Positions 28,315 to 38,038 of a stretch of 64,000 nt of DNA are shown here, piece after piece. The DNA is from Synechococcus lacustris. Lineage in GTDB: Bacteria > Cyanobacteriota > Cyanobacteriia > PCC-6307 > Cyanobiaceae. The translations under genes and the position numbers were made by a program. Position 1 is the stretch's first letter. Every line of letters begins with the position of its first letter. Location: assembly GCA_903943975.1 (NCBI GenBank), contig CAJAQB010000013.1, forward strand, positions 299,772 through 363,771. Direction: 5' to 3'. The notes below the pieces were generated by a model. It did no database searches. It was not told where the DNA came from and worked only from the letters and a program-made list of their open reading frames with translations.

Positions 28315-28834
28315 CGCGTTCCGCCAGGTAACGGGCGCTGCCCAGTTCCTGTAGGCGTTGGTCTTTGGCTTCCACCATGGCGCGCAGATCCTGGCGGTAG
28401 CTGTTTAGGGCCTGGCGCAGTTCCGGATCGGCAATCGCCAGGATCTGCAGGGCCAGCAGGCCAGCATTGGTGGCGTTGCCGATCGCCACCGTGGCCACGG
28501 GGATGCCAGCGGGCATCTGCACGATCGAATAGAGCGAATCCAGCCCACTCAGAGCCTTGCTGGCCACCGGCACGCCGATCACCGGCAGGCTGGTGAGGGC
28601 TGCCACCATGCCCGGCAGGTGGGCGGCACCGCCGGCACCGGCGATCAACACCTGCAGGCCCCGAGCTTCGGCGGCCTCGGCATAGCTGGCCATGGCCAGG
28701 GGGGTGCGGTGGGCGGAAAGCACCCGCACCTCATGGGCCACCCCAAATTCCTCGAGCACCTCCACGGCCGCCTGCATACAGGGCAGATCCGAGTCGCTGC
28801 CCATCACCACTCCCACCCGCGGATTCCTTGCCAT
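28307..28834 (-). CDS. purE: N5-carboxyaminoimidazole ribonucleotide mutase
   Basis: Purine synthesis step converting N5-CAIR to CAIR. 175 aa from ATG 28834 ([18 protein letters not shown]); earlier in-frame ATGs at 28858 and 28879 exist, the latter opposite the nagA start. Signatures: [74 protein letters not shown]. Confidence 0.97.
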   Translation of the reverse strand: MARNPRVGVVMGSDSDLPCMQAAVEVLEEFGVAHEVRVLSAHRTPLAMASYAEAAEARGLQVLIAGAGGAAHLPGMVAALTSLPVIGVPVASKALSGLDSLYSIVQMPAGIPVATVAIGNATNAGLLALQILAIADPELRQALNSYRQDLRAMVEAKDQRLQELGSARYLAERDD

Positions 28835-28878
28835 CGGCAGACTGCCTCTTGCAGGCATTCTCCCCCCGTTTCTCCCCA

Positions 28879-30030
28879 ATGAAGTGGCATACCAACCTGC
28901 GCCTGCCCAGTGGCCCAGAAACCAGTGACCAGCGCTGGCGCCTGGGGGTGGATCGGAAAGGTTGCATTGCCAGCCTCGAACCGCTGGCCGCCGGCAGTGC
29001 TGGGGCTGGCGAGAACTGGGGGGGGGATTGGCTCAGTCCGGCGGGGGTGGATCTGCAGATCAATGGGGGCCTCGGCCTGCCTTTCCCTGAGCTGGTGCCA
29101 GGGCAATTGCCGTTGCTGATCGAGCTGCTGGAGCTGCTCTGGCGTGATGGGGTGGAGGCGATCAGCCCCACCTTCGTGACCTGTGGGGTGGCCCCCCTGC
29201 GCCAGGGGCTGGCGTTGCTGGAGGAGGCCCGGCGCCTGCATCAACCGGGCCGCTGCCGCCTGCTGGGTGCCCACCTGGAGGGGCCCTTCCTGGCCCCCAG
29301 CCGCCGCGGCGCCCACCCGGCGGAACACCTCTGTGCTCCGTCGCTGGAGGCCCTAGATGCCCGGATTGCTGGTTTTGAGCACTCGATTGCCCTGGTAACC
29401 CTGGCGCCGGAGTTGGAGGGGGCCGCCGCTGTGATCGAGGCCCTAGGCCAGTGGGGGATTTTGGTGAGCCTGGGCCATAGCGAAGCCGATGAGGCCCAGG
29501 CCCGCACGGCCTATGGCCAGGGGGTGGCGATGCTCACCCATGCCTTCAATGCGATGCCAGGCCTGCAGCACCGGGCCCCGGGCCCCCTGGGGGCGCTGCT
29601 GGATTTCCCCCAGGTGGCCCTGGGTTTGATTGCCGATGGCGTGCATGTGGCGCCCTCAATGGCGGTGTTGTTGCAGCGGCTCTGGCCAGAACAGCTGGTG
29701 CTGGTGAGTGATGCCCTCGCCCCCTATGGCCTGCCCCCCGGCTCCTACCCCTGGGATGACCGCGAGATCGAAGTGGAAAACGGCAGCTGCCGCCTGGCTG
29801 ACGGCACCCTGGCGGGCACCAGCCTCGGCCTGCTGGCGGGGGTGCAGCGCCTGGCCCAATGGACTGGGGAGCCAGCGGCGGCGATCCGGGCGGCCACGGT
29901 GCTGCCCCGGCGGCTGATCGGTGAACTGCGGCCGGTGCAGGAGCAGTTGTTGGGTCAGCCCTTCAGCGAAACCCTGCGCTGGCAGCCACCAGCCGCTGGG
30001 GCAGCGCTGAGCTGGCGGCGGAACGGGTAG
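28879..30030 (+). CDS. nagA: N-acetylglucosamine-6-phosphate deacetylase
   Basis: Deacetylates GlcNAc-6-P in amino sugar or cell-wall recycling. 383 aa from ATG 28879. Amidohydrolase landmarks: [59 protein letters not shown] and [14 protein letters not shown] with the catalytic Asp. Divergent from purE, with start codons about 45 bp apart; followed by chlM. Confidence 0.95.
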   Translation: MKWHTNLRLPSGPETSDQRWRLGVDRKGCIASLEPLAAGSAGAGENWGGDWLSPAGVDLQINGGLGLPFPELVPGQLPLLIELLELLWRDGVEAISPTFVTCGVAPLRQGLALLEEARRLHQPGRCRLLGAHLEGPFLAPSRRGAHPAEHLCAPSLEALDARIAGFEHSIALVTLAPELEGAAAVIEALGQWGILVSLGHSEADEAQARTAYGQGVAMLTHAFNAMPGLQHRAPGPLGALLDFPQVALGLIADGVHVAPSMAVLLQRLWPEQLVLVSDALAPYGLPPGSYPWDDREIEVENGSCRLADGTLAGTSLGLLAGVQRLAQWTGEPAAAIRAATVLPRRLIGELRPVQEQLLGQPFSETLRWQPPAAGAALSWRRNG

Positions 30031-30057
30031 GGTCCGGCTGGTTTTGCCCCCGCTGTG

Positions 30058-30774
30058 ATGAGTTCCCCCTCCCCCCAAGACACGGCTCGGGTGGCCGAAA
30101 AGGCGGAGGTGCAGCAGTACTTCAACAGCACCGGCTTTGAGCGCTGGAACCGCATCTATAGCGATAGCGATGAGGTGAACCGGGTGCAGCGCAATATCCG
30201 CATCGGCCACCAGAAAACCGTCGACAACGTGTTGGCCTGGCTGGGGGAAGACGCTGACCTGGCCCAGCGCAGTTTCTGTGATGCCGGTTGTGGGGTGGGC
30301 AGCCTCAGCCTGCCTTTGGCCCAGTTGGGGGCCGCTGAGGTGGCCGCCAGCGACCTGTCGGAGGCGATGGTGCTGGAGGCCCAGCGCCGGGCAACGGAGG
30401 CGGGCCTCGCCGGCGGGCGGCTGCAATTCACGGCCTCCGATCTGGAGAGCCTCAACGGCAGCTACGACACGGTGATCTGTCTGGATGTGTTCATCCACTA
30501 CCCCCAGGAGCAGGCGGAAGCGATGGTGCGCCACCTGGCGGGCCTGGCCCAGCGGCGTTTGATCGTGAGCTTTGCCCCCTACACGCCGTTGTTGGCCCTG
30601 CTTAAGGGAATTGGTCAGCTGTTTCCAGGCCCCAGCAAAACCACCCGGGCCTACACCCTGCGGGAGACAGGCATCGTGGCCGCCGCCGCCGCCGTTGGCT
30701 TCCAGCCCGTGCGCCGCAGCCTCAACCAGGCCCCCTTTTATTTCTCAAGGCTGATTGAGTTCAGCAAGGGCTGA
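30058..30774 (+). CDS. chlM: Magnesium-protoporphyrin O-methyltransferase
   Basis: Methylates Mg-protoporphyrin IX with SAM in the chlorophyll branch. 238 aa from ATG 30058 (GTG 30055 directly precedes it). The N-terminal QYFNSTGFERWNRIYSDSDEVNRVQRNIRIGH is characteristic of ChlM/BchM, followed by the SAM loop DAGCGVGSLSLPLAQLGA and CLDVFIHYPQ. Its presence marks the host as a chlorophyll-making phototroph. The 3' end overlaps the convergent pseudouridine synthase by 30 bp. Confidence 0.97.
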   Translation: MSSPSPQDTARVAEKAEVQQYFNSTGFERWNRIYSDSDEVNRVQRNIRIGHQKTVDNVLAWLGEDADLAQRSFCDAGCGVGSLSLPLAQLGAAEVAASDLSEAMVLEAQRRATEAGLAGGRLQFTASDLESLNGSYDTVICLDVFIHYPQEQAEAMVRHLAGLAQRRLIVSFAPYTPLLALLKGIGQLFPGPSKTTRAYTLRETGIVAAAAAVGFQPVRRSLNQAPFYFSRLIEFSKG

Positions 30775-31755
30775 GCCCGGCGGCGGCGGGGCGCTCAAGT
30801 TGAGCAGTGTTTGGTTTGCCAGCAGCAAGCGCAGGCGTTGGGCGTGCAGCTGGTAGCCGCCGTCGCCCGGTAGCGCCGTGGCACTACAGCTGCCATCGGC
30901 CCGGTAGAGCGGATCCCCCAGCAGGGGGGCACCGATGGCGGCGGTGTGGATGCGGATCTGGTGGGGGCGGCCGGAGCTGATTTCCACCTCCACCAGGCAG
31001 GCGTCGGCCCGGCGTTCCAGCAGGGTGAGGCAACTGGCGGCCGCCAGGGCTTGGCGATCGGCGGGTAGGGCGGCCGCCCAGATCGAGCCCAGCAACGGAT
31101 GGGGGCGGCGGCCGATCGGCGTTGTGATCGCTAGGGGTTGGCCTGGCTGTAGCTCCGGGGGCAGCGGCGCCGTTAGGGCGCGATAAACCTTTTGGCAGTC
31201 GCTGTTATTGGCCGTGCGGCTGCTCTCCCGCAGCCGGGCACTGAGCCAGGCGCGGCTCTCGGGCTGGCGGGCGCACACCAGCAGCCCCGAGGTGAAGCGC
31301 CCAAGTCGATGCACCGGCCGCGGCGCCGTAGCGCCATAGCGCTGGGCCAGCAAGCCCAACACGGTGTGATTCAGGAAGCCCCCCGCCGGCAGCACCGGCA
31401 GGCCCCTGGGTTTGTTGATTACCAGCAGATCACCGTCGTCGTGCAGCAGCTGCCACTGGTCTGGCACCGGCGGCTCCTGCCAGGGGGGCCGCCGCCAGCT
31501 CAGCTGGTCACCGCAGGCCAGGGGCAGGGAGGCGCTAACGGGGACGCCATTGAGCTCTAGTTCCCCCGCCGCCAAGCGCTCGGCCCAGCACTGGGCGGAG
31601 GAATGGGGATAGCGGCCCGCATAGAAACTGATCAGATCAAGGCCCGCCTGGGCCGGGCTGATCCGATCCCGGTAGGTCCAGCCGTTATTCCACGAGGCTG
31701 TTTTCAAGGGCGTAACGCACCAGTTCGGTGCGGCTGGAGGTGCCGGTTTTGGCAA
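30745..31755 (-). CDS. RluA-family pseudouridine synthase, variant catalytic motif
   Basis: 336 aa. An S4-like N-terminal part (RLAAGELELNGVPVSASLPLACGD) precedes the synthase domain: LLVINKPRGLPVLPAGG, PVHRLGRFTSGLLVCARQ, and SGRPHQIRIHTAAIGAPLLGDPLY. In active RluA enzymes the core motif is HRLD; here the Asp is Gly (HRLG). A similar HRLG variant occurs in some plant and bacterial relatives. The target RNA is unknown. The start is uncertain: ATG 31755 overlaps the upstream response regulator by 71 bp; TTG 31707 is an alternative. Confidence 0.85.
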   Translation of the reverse strand: MPKPAPPAAPNWCVTPLKTASWNNGWTYRDRISPAQAGLDLISFYAGRYPHSSAQCWAERLAAGELELNGVPVSASLPLACGDQLSWRRPPWQEPPVPDQWQLLHDDGDLLVINKPRGLPVLPAGGFLNHTVLGLLAQRYGATAPRPVHRLGRFTSGLLVCARQPESRAWLSARLRESSRTANNSDCQKVYRALTAPLPPELQPGQPLAITTPIGRRPHPLLGSIWAAALPADRQALAAASCLTLLERRADACLVEVEISSGRPHQIRIHTAAIGAPLLGDPLYRADGSCSATALPGDGGYQLHAQRLRLLLANQTLLNLSAPPPPGSALAELNQP

Positions 31756-32428
31756 ACAGGCGGCTCACATATTTCTCCACGTTGCGAATCGAGGTTTCGA
31801 GCCGCCGGGCGATTTCCTTGTTCATCAAGCCTTCCGCCACCAGCTGCAGCACGCTGGCTTCCCGTGGGGTGAAGGCGTGGTCTACGGGCTGGCCAGGACG
31901 TTTGCTGCCGCCCCCCTGGAGCAGCGAGCGGATTTCAGTGATCTGTTTGGCCATCTGGCCCAGGTCGGTGTCGGCGTAGCGGGCCGCCTCCCGCAGCAGC
32001 CGCTCCTGGCGTTGCACCACGTTGCGCACCCGGGCCACCAGTTCGTCGGGATCGAAGGGTTTGGGGATGTAGTCATCCACCCCAGCGCGGAAGCCGGCGA
32101 TCCGATCGGCGGTCATGCCCTTGGCGGTGAGGAAGATCACCGGGGTGCCCCCCAGGCGCTCGTCTGCCCGCAGTCGGGCCAGCAGCCCGAAGCCATCCAC
32201 CCGCGGCATCATCACGTCGCTGAGCACCACATCGGGCAGTTCCTGCTGGGCCTTCTCCCAGCCCTCTTCCCCGTCCTGGGCGGTGGTTACTTGGAAGCCT
32301 TCGTCTTCGAAATAGGCCTGCACCGCCGTGCGTAGGCCCGGCTCGTCGTCTACGAGCAGCACCCTGGGCGGCGCATTGAGGAACTGCTCGGTGGCAGCGG
32401 CATTGGCATCCGTGCTGGTGCTGTCCAT
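31685..32428 (-). CDS. LuxR/NarL-type response regulator (Ycf29-like)
   Basis: 247 aa. Receiver domain at ~20-135: VLLVDDEPGLR, phospho-acceptor Asp in VVLSDVMMPRVDG, and the KPF motif in DDYIPKPFDPDEL. A linker helix follows, then a LuxR HTH (FTPREASVLQLVAEGLMNKEIARRLETSIRNVEKYVSRLFAKTG). Cyanobacteria and red-algal plastids share such a regulator (Ycf29); assignment to that orthologue is tentative. No cognate kinase is nearby. Confidence 0.88.
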   Translation of the reverse strand: MDSTSTDANAAATEQFLNAPPRVLLVDDEPGLRTAVQAYFEDEGFQVTTAQDGEEGWEKAQQELPDVVLSDVMMPRVDGFGLLARLRADERLGGTPVIFLTAKGMTADRIAGFRAGVDDYIPKPFDPDELVARVRNVVQRQERLLREAARYADTDLGQMAKQITEIRSLLQGGGSKRPGQPVDHAFTPREASVLQLVAEGLMNKEIARRLETSIRNVEKYVSRLFAKTGTSSRTELVRYALENSLVE

Positions 32429-32459
32429 GGCGGCGCCGCGATCAGTTCGTGCCCGGACT

Positions 32460-32945
32460 TTATCGAGCGTTCCCGGGCAGCAGATGCTCCCGCTCGATCA
32501 GCATGCCGCTGAAGCCCAGTTTGCGGGCGATGGCCTGGAGGCTGTTGGGGTCTTTGCCGGCCTGGTCCGGGAAGCAGGCGGCCCACCAAACCAGGTGGGA
32601 TAGGCGGTTGTGGGGCCCCACGGCGCCACCGGGGTTGAGTTCCAGCATCAGCAGCTGGCTGCCGGTGCTGGTGATCCGGGCCGGGGATGCCTGGTCACAG
32701 CGCACGGTTTCGTTGCGCACCTTCACGTCATTCACTTTTTCTTGCCAGAGCTTCAGGCGTTTGCCCTGGGGGATGTCTTCCGCGGGGCGGATCGCATAAA
32801 TGCCCGTTACCTCCTTGCCATAGGGGATCGTGCGTTCCTCCAGCAGCACCAGGCCCGGCGGCCGATAGGACTCCGGGCGCTGCATATCCAACCCCTGGGC
32901 CACGCTGAGGGCCAGGCCCAGGGCCAGGGGGGTGATTAGGGCCAT
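32460..32945 (-). CDS. Conserved exported protein, function unknown
   Basis: 161 aa from ATG 32945. The N-terminus (MALITPLALGLALSVAQGLD) is a probable signal peptide. The mature part includes IPYGKEVTGIYAIRPAEDIPQGKRLKLWQEKVNDV and ends SGMLIEREHLLPGNAR. No domain recognised. It starts 59 bp from the divergent cysteine desulfurase gene and lies just upstream of the response regulator on the same strand. Confidence 0.72.
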   Translation of the reverse strand: MALITPLALGLALSVAQGLDMQRPESYRPPGLVLLEERTIPYGKEVTGIYAIRPAEDIPQGKRLKLWQEKVNDVKVRNETVRCDQASPARITSTGSQLLMLELNPGGAVGPHNRLSHLVWWAACFPDQAGKDPNSLQAIARKLGFSGMLIEREHLLPGNAR

Positions 32946-33004
32946 CGGCTAGATCGGCAGCATCCCGTCAGCATGGGCCCACTGCTTCCCCCCAGGCACC
33001 ACCA

Positions 33005-34150
33005 GTGGCCGCTGCGCCGATCTACTTCGACCACCAGGCCAGCACCCCCTGTGATCCGGCGGTGGTGGCGGCGATGGCGCCCTATTGGAGTGACGATTTC
33101 GCCAATCCCTCCAGCCGCAACCATCGGCCCGGGCTAGCCGCCGCCGCCGCCGTGGAAACCGCCCGCCGCCGCCTCGCTGGGGCCCTGGGGGTGCCGGCCG
33201 AAGCGGTGCTGTTTACCAGTGGTGCCACCGAAGCCAACAACCTGGCGATCAAGGGCCTCTGTGAAGCGCGAATGGGGCAGGGGCGCCACCTGGTGACCGT
33301 GGCCACGGAGCACCGGGCGGTGCTCGACCCCTGCCGCTACCTGGAGCGCCTTGGCTTTGCCCTCACGGTGCTGCCGGTGCCCGCCAGTGGTTTGCTGGAT
33401 CCGGCGGCCCTAGGGGCCGCCCTGCGGCCCGACACGGTGCTGGTGAGTGTGATGGCCGCCAACAACGAGATCGGGGTGCTGCAGCCCCTGGCGGCGATCG
33501 GCGCCCTCTGCCAGGCCCGCGGGATCGCCTTCCATTGCGATGGGGCCCAATGGCTGGGTCACCTGCCGCTGCGGCCCCTGGACTGGGGCATTGATCTGCT
33601 CAGTTTCAGCGGCCATAAGTTTTATGGACCCAAGGGCATTGGCGCCCTGGTGCTGGCGCCGGGGGTGGAGATCGCCCCACAAATCCATGGGGGCGGCCAG
33701 GAGCGGGGCCTGCGCAGCGGCAGTGTGGCCACCCCCTTGGTGGTGGGTTTGGCGGAGGCGTTGGCACGGGCCCTGGCCGATGCCCCCCAGCGGCAGCAAC
33801 GGCTGCTGGCCCTGGGCGAACGCTTGCGGCTGGGCCTGGAGGCGCTGGGGGGCATTGCTGTGAATGGCGCCCTGGAGCCGCGCTTGGCCCACAACCTCAA
33901 TGTGAGCGTGGCCGGGGTGGATGGGGGAAGGCTGCACCGGGCCCTGCGCCAGCAGCTGGCGGTGAGTGGCGGCTCGGCCTGCAGCAGTGCCACGGGGGAA
34001 CCCTCCCATGTGTTGCGGGCCCTGGGCCTCAGCCGCGCCGCGGCGGCGGCATCTGTGCGCTTTGGGCTCGGCCGCGGCACCACAGACCTGCAAATTGAGC
34101 AGACCCTGGCCAGCATGGGAGAGATCGTTAAACGGTTGCGCCAGCCATGA
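33005..34150 (+). CDS. Cysteine desulfurase (NifS/IscS family)
   Basis: Removes sulfur from cysteine for Fe-S clusters or thiolation. 381 aa from GTG 33005. N-terminal IYFDHQASTPCDP, FTSGATEANNLAIKG, PLP lysine K205 in SFSGHKFYGPKGIGAL, and the active-site Cys in SGGSACSSATGEPSHVLRALG, with the extended loop typical of the IscS/NifS group. It overlaps the following membrane-protein gene by 4 bp (ATGA). Confidence 0.95.
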   Translation: MAAAPIYFDHQASTPCDPAVVAAMAPYWSDDFANPSSRNHRPGLAAAAAVETARRRLAGALGVPAEAVLFTSGATEANNLAIKGLCEARMGQGRHLVTVATEHRAVLDPCRYLERLGFALTVLPVPASGLLDPAALGAALRPDTVLVSVMAANNEIGVLQPLAAIGALCQARGIAFHCDGAQWLGHLPLRPLDWGIDLLSFSGHKFYGPKGIGALVLAPGVEIAPQIHGGGQERGLRSGSVATPLVVGLAEALARALADAPQRQQRLLALGERLRLGLEALGGIAVNGALEPRLAHNLNVSVAGVDGGRLHRALRQQLAVSGGSACSSATGEPSHVLRALGLSRAAAAASVRFGLGRGTTDLQIEQTLASMGEIVKRLRQP

Positions 34151-34854
34151 CCTCCCCTGAGCTTGCCCTGGTACCACCCCTGGGCCGCCTGGCCCCCGGC
34201 GCCGCCCTGCGGGAGGGCTGGCGGGCCTTTTGCCTGGCCCCCTGGCCCTTTGTGGGTTTCACCCTGCTGCTCAATGCCCTGGTGGTGGTTTCCTCGCTGC
34301 TGCCCGTCGTTGGCACCCTGGCCAGCCTGGTGATCACCTTCTGGGGGGCGGTGGGGCTCTATCGGGGCGCCTGGAGTGCCCTGGAGGGGCGCCGCCCCGA
34401 CTGGCGCTGTTTCAGCCGCTGGGATGGGGCCGCCGTGACCCGGATCTTTCTGGCGGGCTTGCTGATCGCCGCCCTTTGTTTATTGGTGCTGTTGCCCACC
34501 CTGTTGCTCGGTTTTGGCCTCTGGTGGATCAAGGAGGCCCTGGTGTTGCTGCCGGCCCTGGTGGCGGTGCTGGGCTTGGTGTTGCTCAGCTGTAGCCAGC
34601 AGTTCCTGCAGCCGGTGTTGCTGTTTCAGGAAACCGATCCGTTTGTGGCCATGGGCCGCAGCCATCGGGTGCTGATCGGCCAATGGCAGGGACTTTTGGA
34701 GCTGATCACCCTTTTGTTTCTGCTGGGGTTGGCCGGTTTATTGGCCCTGGGGGTGGGGGTGTTTGTGGCCCAGCCCCTGGTGGCCTGTGTGCAGATCGCC
34801 GCCTTCCGCCAGTTGTTTGGCCATCAAGATCGCACCGGTGTGATGGCGGCCTAA
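34147..34854 (+). CDS. Membrane protein of unknown function
   Basis: 235 aa, about five hydrophobic segments (around FVGFTLLLNALVVVSSLLPVVG, IFLAGLLIAALCLLVLLPTLLLGFG, VLLPALVAVLGLVLLS, LLELITLLFLLGLAGLLALGVGVFVA). The general layout resembles small DUF975/DUF2189-like inner membrane proteins, but no decisive motif was seen. Translationally coupled to the cysteine desulfurase gene; convergent with the DUF456 gene (4-bp overlap). Confidence 0.75.
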   Translation: MTSPELALVPPLGRLAPGAALREGWRAFCLAPWPFVGFTLLLNALVVVSSLLPVVGTLASLVITFWGAVGLYRGAWSALEGRRPDWRCFSRWDGAAVTRIFLAGLLIAALCLLVLLPTLLLGFGLWWIKEALVLLPALVAVLGLVLLSCSQQFLQPVLLFQETDPFVAMGRSHRVLIGQWQGLLELITLLFLLGLAGLLALGVGVFVAQPLVACVQIAAFRQLFGHQDRTGVMAA

Positions 34855-35384
34855 AAGCTGCGGGGGCCGCCGCTGAGCAGCCCAAAGGCGGCCAAGCCCA
34901 CCAGGGTGAGCAGGGCCTGGGCCAGGCGGCTCACCAGCATCCCGGCCACCACCGCCAAGCCCACCTGCAGCGACCGCCCCAGGGCGCCGGAGGAGGCAAA
35001 CAATTCACCGAGGCTGGCCCCAATAAGGGGTCCCAGCAGCGCCCCCAGCAGCGGCCCCCCCACGGGCAGGCTGGGCAACAGCCCCAATACGCCCACCAGC
35101 AAACCGATCCCGGCGCCGATGTAGGCCCAGCGGCTGGCCTGCAGCTTGGCGGCCCCCAGCAACACCCCGAGGGCATCGGCCCCCCAACCCAACACCAAAA
35201 TCACCAGGGCGGCCACCAGGCAGGGCCAACCCGCCGCCCAGCCCACGGCCCAACACCAGAGCCCAGCGCCGAGGGGCAGCAGGATCAAGCCCGGCAGCAC
35301 CGGCAGCACCACCCCCGGCAGGGCCACCAGCTGGATCAGCAGCGCCAGCCACCAGGCGGCGGCCAGGGGTAGGGGAAAGGCCAT
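34851..35384 (-). CDS. DUF456 membrane protein
   Basis: 177 aa of almost continuous hydrophobic sequence. The Gly/Ala-rich repeats (GVLGLLPSLPVGGPLLGALLGPLIGASLGEL, LVSRLAQALLTLVGLAAFGLL) match the DUF456 family of small membrane proteins with glycine-zipper-like motifs. Role unknown. It directly abuts rsmH (1-bp overlap) on the same strand. Confidence 0.82.
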   Translation of the reverse strand: MAFPLPLAAAWWLALLIQLVALPGVVLPVLPGLILLPLGAGLWCWAVGWAAGWPCLVAALVILVLGWGADALGVLLGAAKLQASRWAYIGAGIGLLVGVLGLLPSLPVGGPLLGALLGPLIGASLGELFASSGALGRSLQVGLAVVAGMLVSRLAQALLTLVGLAAFGLLSGGPRSF

Positions 35385-36367
35385 CAGCCCTCCGGCTCCT
35401 GACGTTCCGCCAGCCGCAACTTGGCGGAGCGCGAGCGGGGATTCAGGGCTTCTTCCTCTGCAGTAGCGATCAGCGGTTTGCGGCTGAGCACCCGCAGGCG
35501 GGGGTCTGCCTTGAAGCGGTTTTTCACCAAACGATCCTCGAGGGAATGGAAGCTGATCACCGCCAGGCGTCCCCCCGGCTGCAGCCAGGCGGGGGCCTGG
35601 TCGAGCAGTTGTTCCAGCACCCCCAACTCATTGTTCACGCCAATGCGCAGGGCCTGGAAGCTGCGGGTGGCGGCGTGGATGCGGCCATGGCGTTGTTTGG
35701 GCGGATAACAACCGGCGATGGCGTAGGCCAGGGCGGCGGTGCCGCGCTCCCCTTGGTTCCAGGGGCGTTCGGCCACCAGCTTGCGGGCGATGCGGCGGGC
35801 CAGGCGCTCTTCCCCGTAGTGGAAAAGCAGATCGGCCAGTTCGGTTTCCGTGAGGCGATCGAGCAGGGCGCCGGCGGTTTCGCCGCCCCCTTGGGGGTTC
35901 ATCCGCATGTCGAGGGGGCCATCGGTGCGGAAGCTGAAGCCCCGTTCCGGCACATCCAGCTGGGGGCTGCTCACCCCCAGGTCCGCCAGCACCGCCAGCA
36001 GCGGTTCCGTTGGCTGGTAGGCGGCGAAGTTGCTGGCTACCAGCTGCACCCGCCCCGGGAAGCGGCCCAGCTCGGCGCTGGCGGCGGCCAGGGCGGCGGG
36101 GTCCTGGTCGAGGCCGATCAGGCGCCAACCGGGATGGGCCTCCAGCAGCAGGGCGCTGTGGCCGCCGCCGCCCACGGTGGCGTCTAGCAATACCCCCTCG
36201 GCGGGCAAGGGGGCAAAGGCCTCCAGCACCTGGGCCGGTAGCACCGGCTGGTGGTCAAAGGCAGGCGGGGCAGGGGGGGAGGGGCTATTCAGGGGGCTTG
36301 GCGTCGCTGGCGACAGTGCGGTTTCCAGCTCCTTCCTAGGATCAGCGCAGCGATCGCCTCGGCCCAT
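35384..36367 (-). CDS. rsmH: 16S rRNA (cytosine(1402)-N4)-methyltransferase
   Basis: Methylates N4 of C1402 in the ribosomal decoding centre. 327 aa from ATG 36367. Family landmarks: [72 protein letters not shown], and [20 protein letters not shown]. The first ~45 residues are Pro/Ser-rich and unlike the family, so the true start may be internal. ATG 36367 overlaps the divergent ndhH start (36366) by 2 bp. Confidence 0.94.
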   Translation of the reverse strand: MGRGDRCADPRKELETALSPATPSPLNSPSPPAPPAFDHQPVLPAQVLEAFAPLPAEGVLLDATVGGGGHSALLLEAHPGWRLIGLDQDPAALAAASAELGRFPGRVQLVASNFAAYQPTEPLLAVLADLGVSSPQLDVPERGFSFRTDGPLDMRMNPQGGGETAGALLDRLTETELADLLFHYGEERLARRIARKLVAERPWNQGERGTAALAYAIAGCYPPKQRHGRIHAATRSFQALRIGVNNELGVLEQLLDQAPAWLQPGGRLAVISFHSLEDRLVKNRFKADPRLRVLSRKPLIATAEEEALNPRSRSAKLRLAERQEPEG

Positions 36368-37550
36368 GACGCAGCTGGAAACGCGCACCGAGCCGATGGT
36401 GCTGAATTTTGGCCCCCACCACCCCTCGATGCACGGGGCATTTCGGCTGGTGGTCACCCTCGATGGCGAGGACGTGGTCGACTGTGAGCCGGTGATTGGC
36501 TACCTGCACCGGGGGGTGGAGAAAATCGCCGAAAGCCGCACGAATGTGATGTTCGTGCCCTACACCAGCCGCTGGGATTACGCCGGGGGGATGTTCAACG
36601 AGGCGATCTCGGTGAATGCCCCGGAGCGGCTTGCCGACATAAAGGTGCCGCGGCGGGCTAGCTACATCCGTGTCTTGATGCTGGAGCTCACCCGCATCGC
36701 CAACCATTTGCTCTGGCTTGGTCCATTCCTGGCGGACGTGGGCGCCCAAACGCCCTTCTTCTACATCTTCCGGGAACGGGAGATGATCTACGACCTCTGG
36801 GAGGCCGCCACCGGCCAGCGGATGGTGAACAACAACTATTTCCGCATCGGTGGGGTGGCGGCGGATTTGCCCTATGGCTGGTTGGAGAAGTGTGAGGATT
36901 TCTGCAATTGGTTTGCCGTTAAGATTGATGAATACGAAAAGCTGATCACCAACAACCCGATCTTCCTGCGGCGGATTGAGGGCTTGGGGGTGATCACCAA
37001 GGAACAGGCGATCAACTGGAGTTTGTCTGGACCGATGTTGCGGGCCTCTGGAGTGCCCTGGGATTTGCGCCGGGTGGATAACTACGAGTGCTACGCAGAT
37101 TTCGATTGGGATGTGGCCACGGCCACGGAGGGTTGTTGCTATGCCCGTTATCGGGTGCGGATTCAGGAGATGCGTGAATCGCTGAAGATCCTGCGCCAGG
37201 CCCTTAAGCAGATCCCCGGTGGACCCACTGAAAATCTCGAGGCCCGCCGCCAGCTGGAAGGAAAGACCAGCGAGTTTTATGGCTTTGATTATCAGATCGT
37301 GGCCAAGAAGGTGGCACCCACCTTCAAGATTCCCAATGGTCAGCTTTATACCCGGCTGGAATCTGGCAAGGGTGAACTGGGCGTATTCATCATTGGCAAC
37401 AACGATGTAACCCCCTGGCGTTGGAAGATCCGGGCGGCGGATTTCAATAATCTGCAGATCCTGCCCCACCTACTTAAGGGGGTAAAGGTGGCAGATATCA
37501 TGGCGATCCTGGGGTCAATTGATGTGATTATGGGCTCGGTGGATCGCTAA
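36366..37550 (+). CDS. ndhH: NAD(P)H-quinone oxidoreductase subunit H
   Basis: NuoD homologue, 49-kDa type subunit forming the quinone pocket of NDH-1. 394 aa from ATG 36366 ([26 protein letters not shown]). Conserved: [70 protein letters not shown], and the C-terminal [14 protein letters not shown]. Located away from ndhAIGE, as is usual in cyanobacteria. Confidence 0.98.
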   Translation: MTQLETRTEPMVLNFGPHHPSMHGAFRLVVTLDGEDVVDCEPVIGYLHRGVEKIAESRTNVMFVPYTSRWDYAGGMFNEAISVNAPERLADIKVPRRASYIRVLMLELTRIANHLLWLGPFLADVGAQTPFFYIFREREMIYDLWEAATGQRMVNNNYFRIGGVAADLPYGWLEKCEDFCNWFAVKIDEYEKLITNNPIFLRRIEGLGVITKEQAINWSLSGPMLRASGVPWDLRRVDNYECYADFDWDVATATEGCCYARYRVRIQEMRESLKILRQALKQIPGGPTENLEARRQLEGKTSEFYGFDYQIVAKKVAPTFKIPNGQLYTRLESGKGELGVFIIGNNDVTPWRWKIRAADFNNLQILPHLLKGVKVADIMAILGSIDVIMGSVDR

Positions 37551-37562
37551 GGGGGAGTTATT

Positions 37563-38024
37563 TTGCTGCCGCTTAATCCGCCCCAGAAGCCGCCCCTAAA
37601 AGACGACTATTTATTGCTATGCCGCACGGTGCGTTTTGGCGACACCGATGCGGCTGGGGTGATGCATTTCCACCAGTTGCTGCGCTGGTGCCATGAGGCC
37701 TATGAGGAGAGCCTCGAAAAGTTCGGCATCGCCGCCGCCGAGCTCTTCCCCCGGCCTGGGGCCCCCCCGGCCCTGCTGCTGCCGATCGTGCATTGCAGCG
37801 CCGATTACCGGGCGCCTTTGGTGTGTGGTGATCCTTTGACCATCCAGCTGCAGCCCCGGGCCCTGGATCCCACGGCCTTTGAGGTGAGCTATGCCTTCAG
37901 CTCTGGCGGCCAGCCGGTGGCCCAGGGCCTCACCCGCCATGTGTGCCTGGGCGCCAGCGATCGGCGCCGGGCGCCGTTGCCGGAGGCGATTGGTCGCTGG
38001 CTTGAGGCGTCAGCCCTAGCCTGA
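37563..38024 (+). CDS. 1,4-dihydroxy-2-naphthoyl-CoA hydrolase (hotdog thioesterase)
   Basis: Releases 1,4-dihydroxy-2-naphthoate from its CoA ester in phylloquinone synthesis. 153 aa, 4HBT-like hotdog fold: VRFGDTDAAGVMHFHQLLRWCHEAYEESLEKFGI contains the catalytic Asp in the expected context. The next genes are menE, menC, menA and menF, which supports the role. The start is taken as TTG 37563, 12 bp after ndhH; no better start lies upstream in frame. Confidence 0.88.
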   Translation: MLPLNPPQKPPLKDDYLLLCRTVRFGDTDAAGVMHFHQLLRWCHEAYEESLEKFGIAAAELFPRPGAPPALLLPIVHCSADYRAPLVCGDPLTIQLQPRALDPTAFEVSYAFSSGGQPVAQGLTRHVCLGASDRRRAPLPEAIGRWLEASALA

Positions 38025-38038
38025 GCCGATGACCAGCC

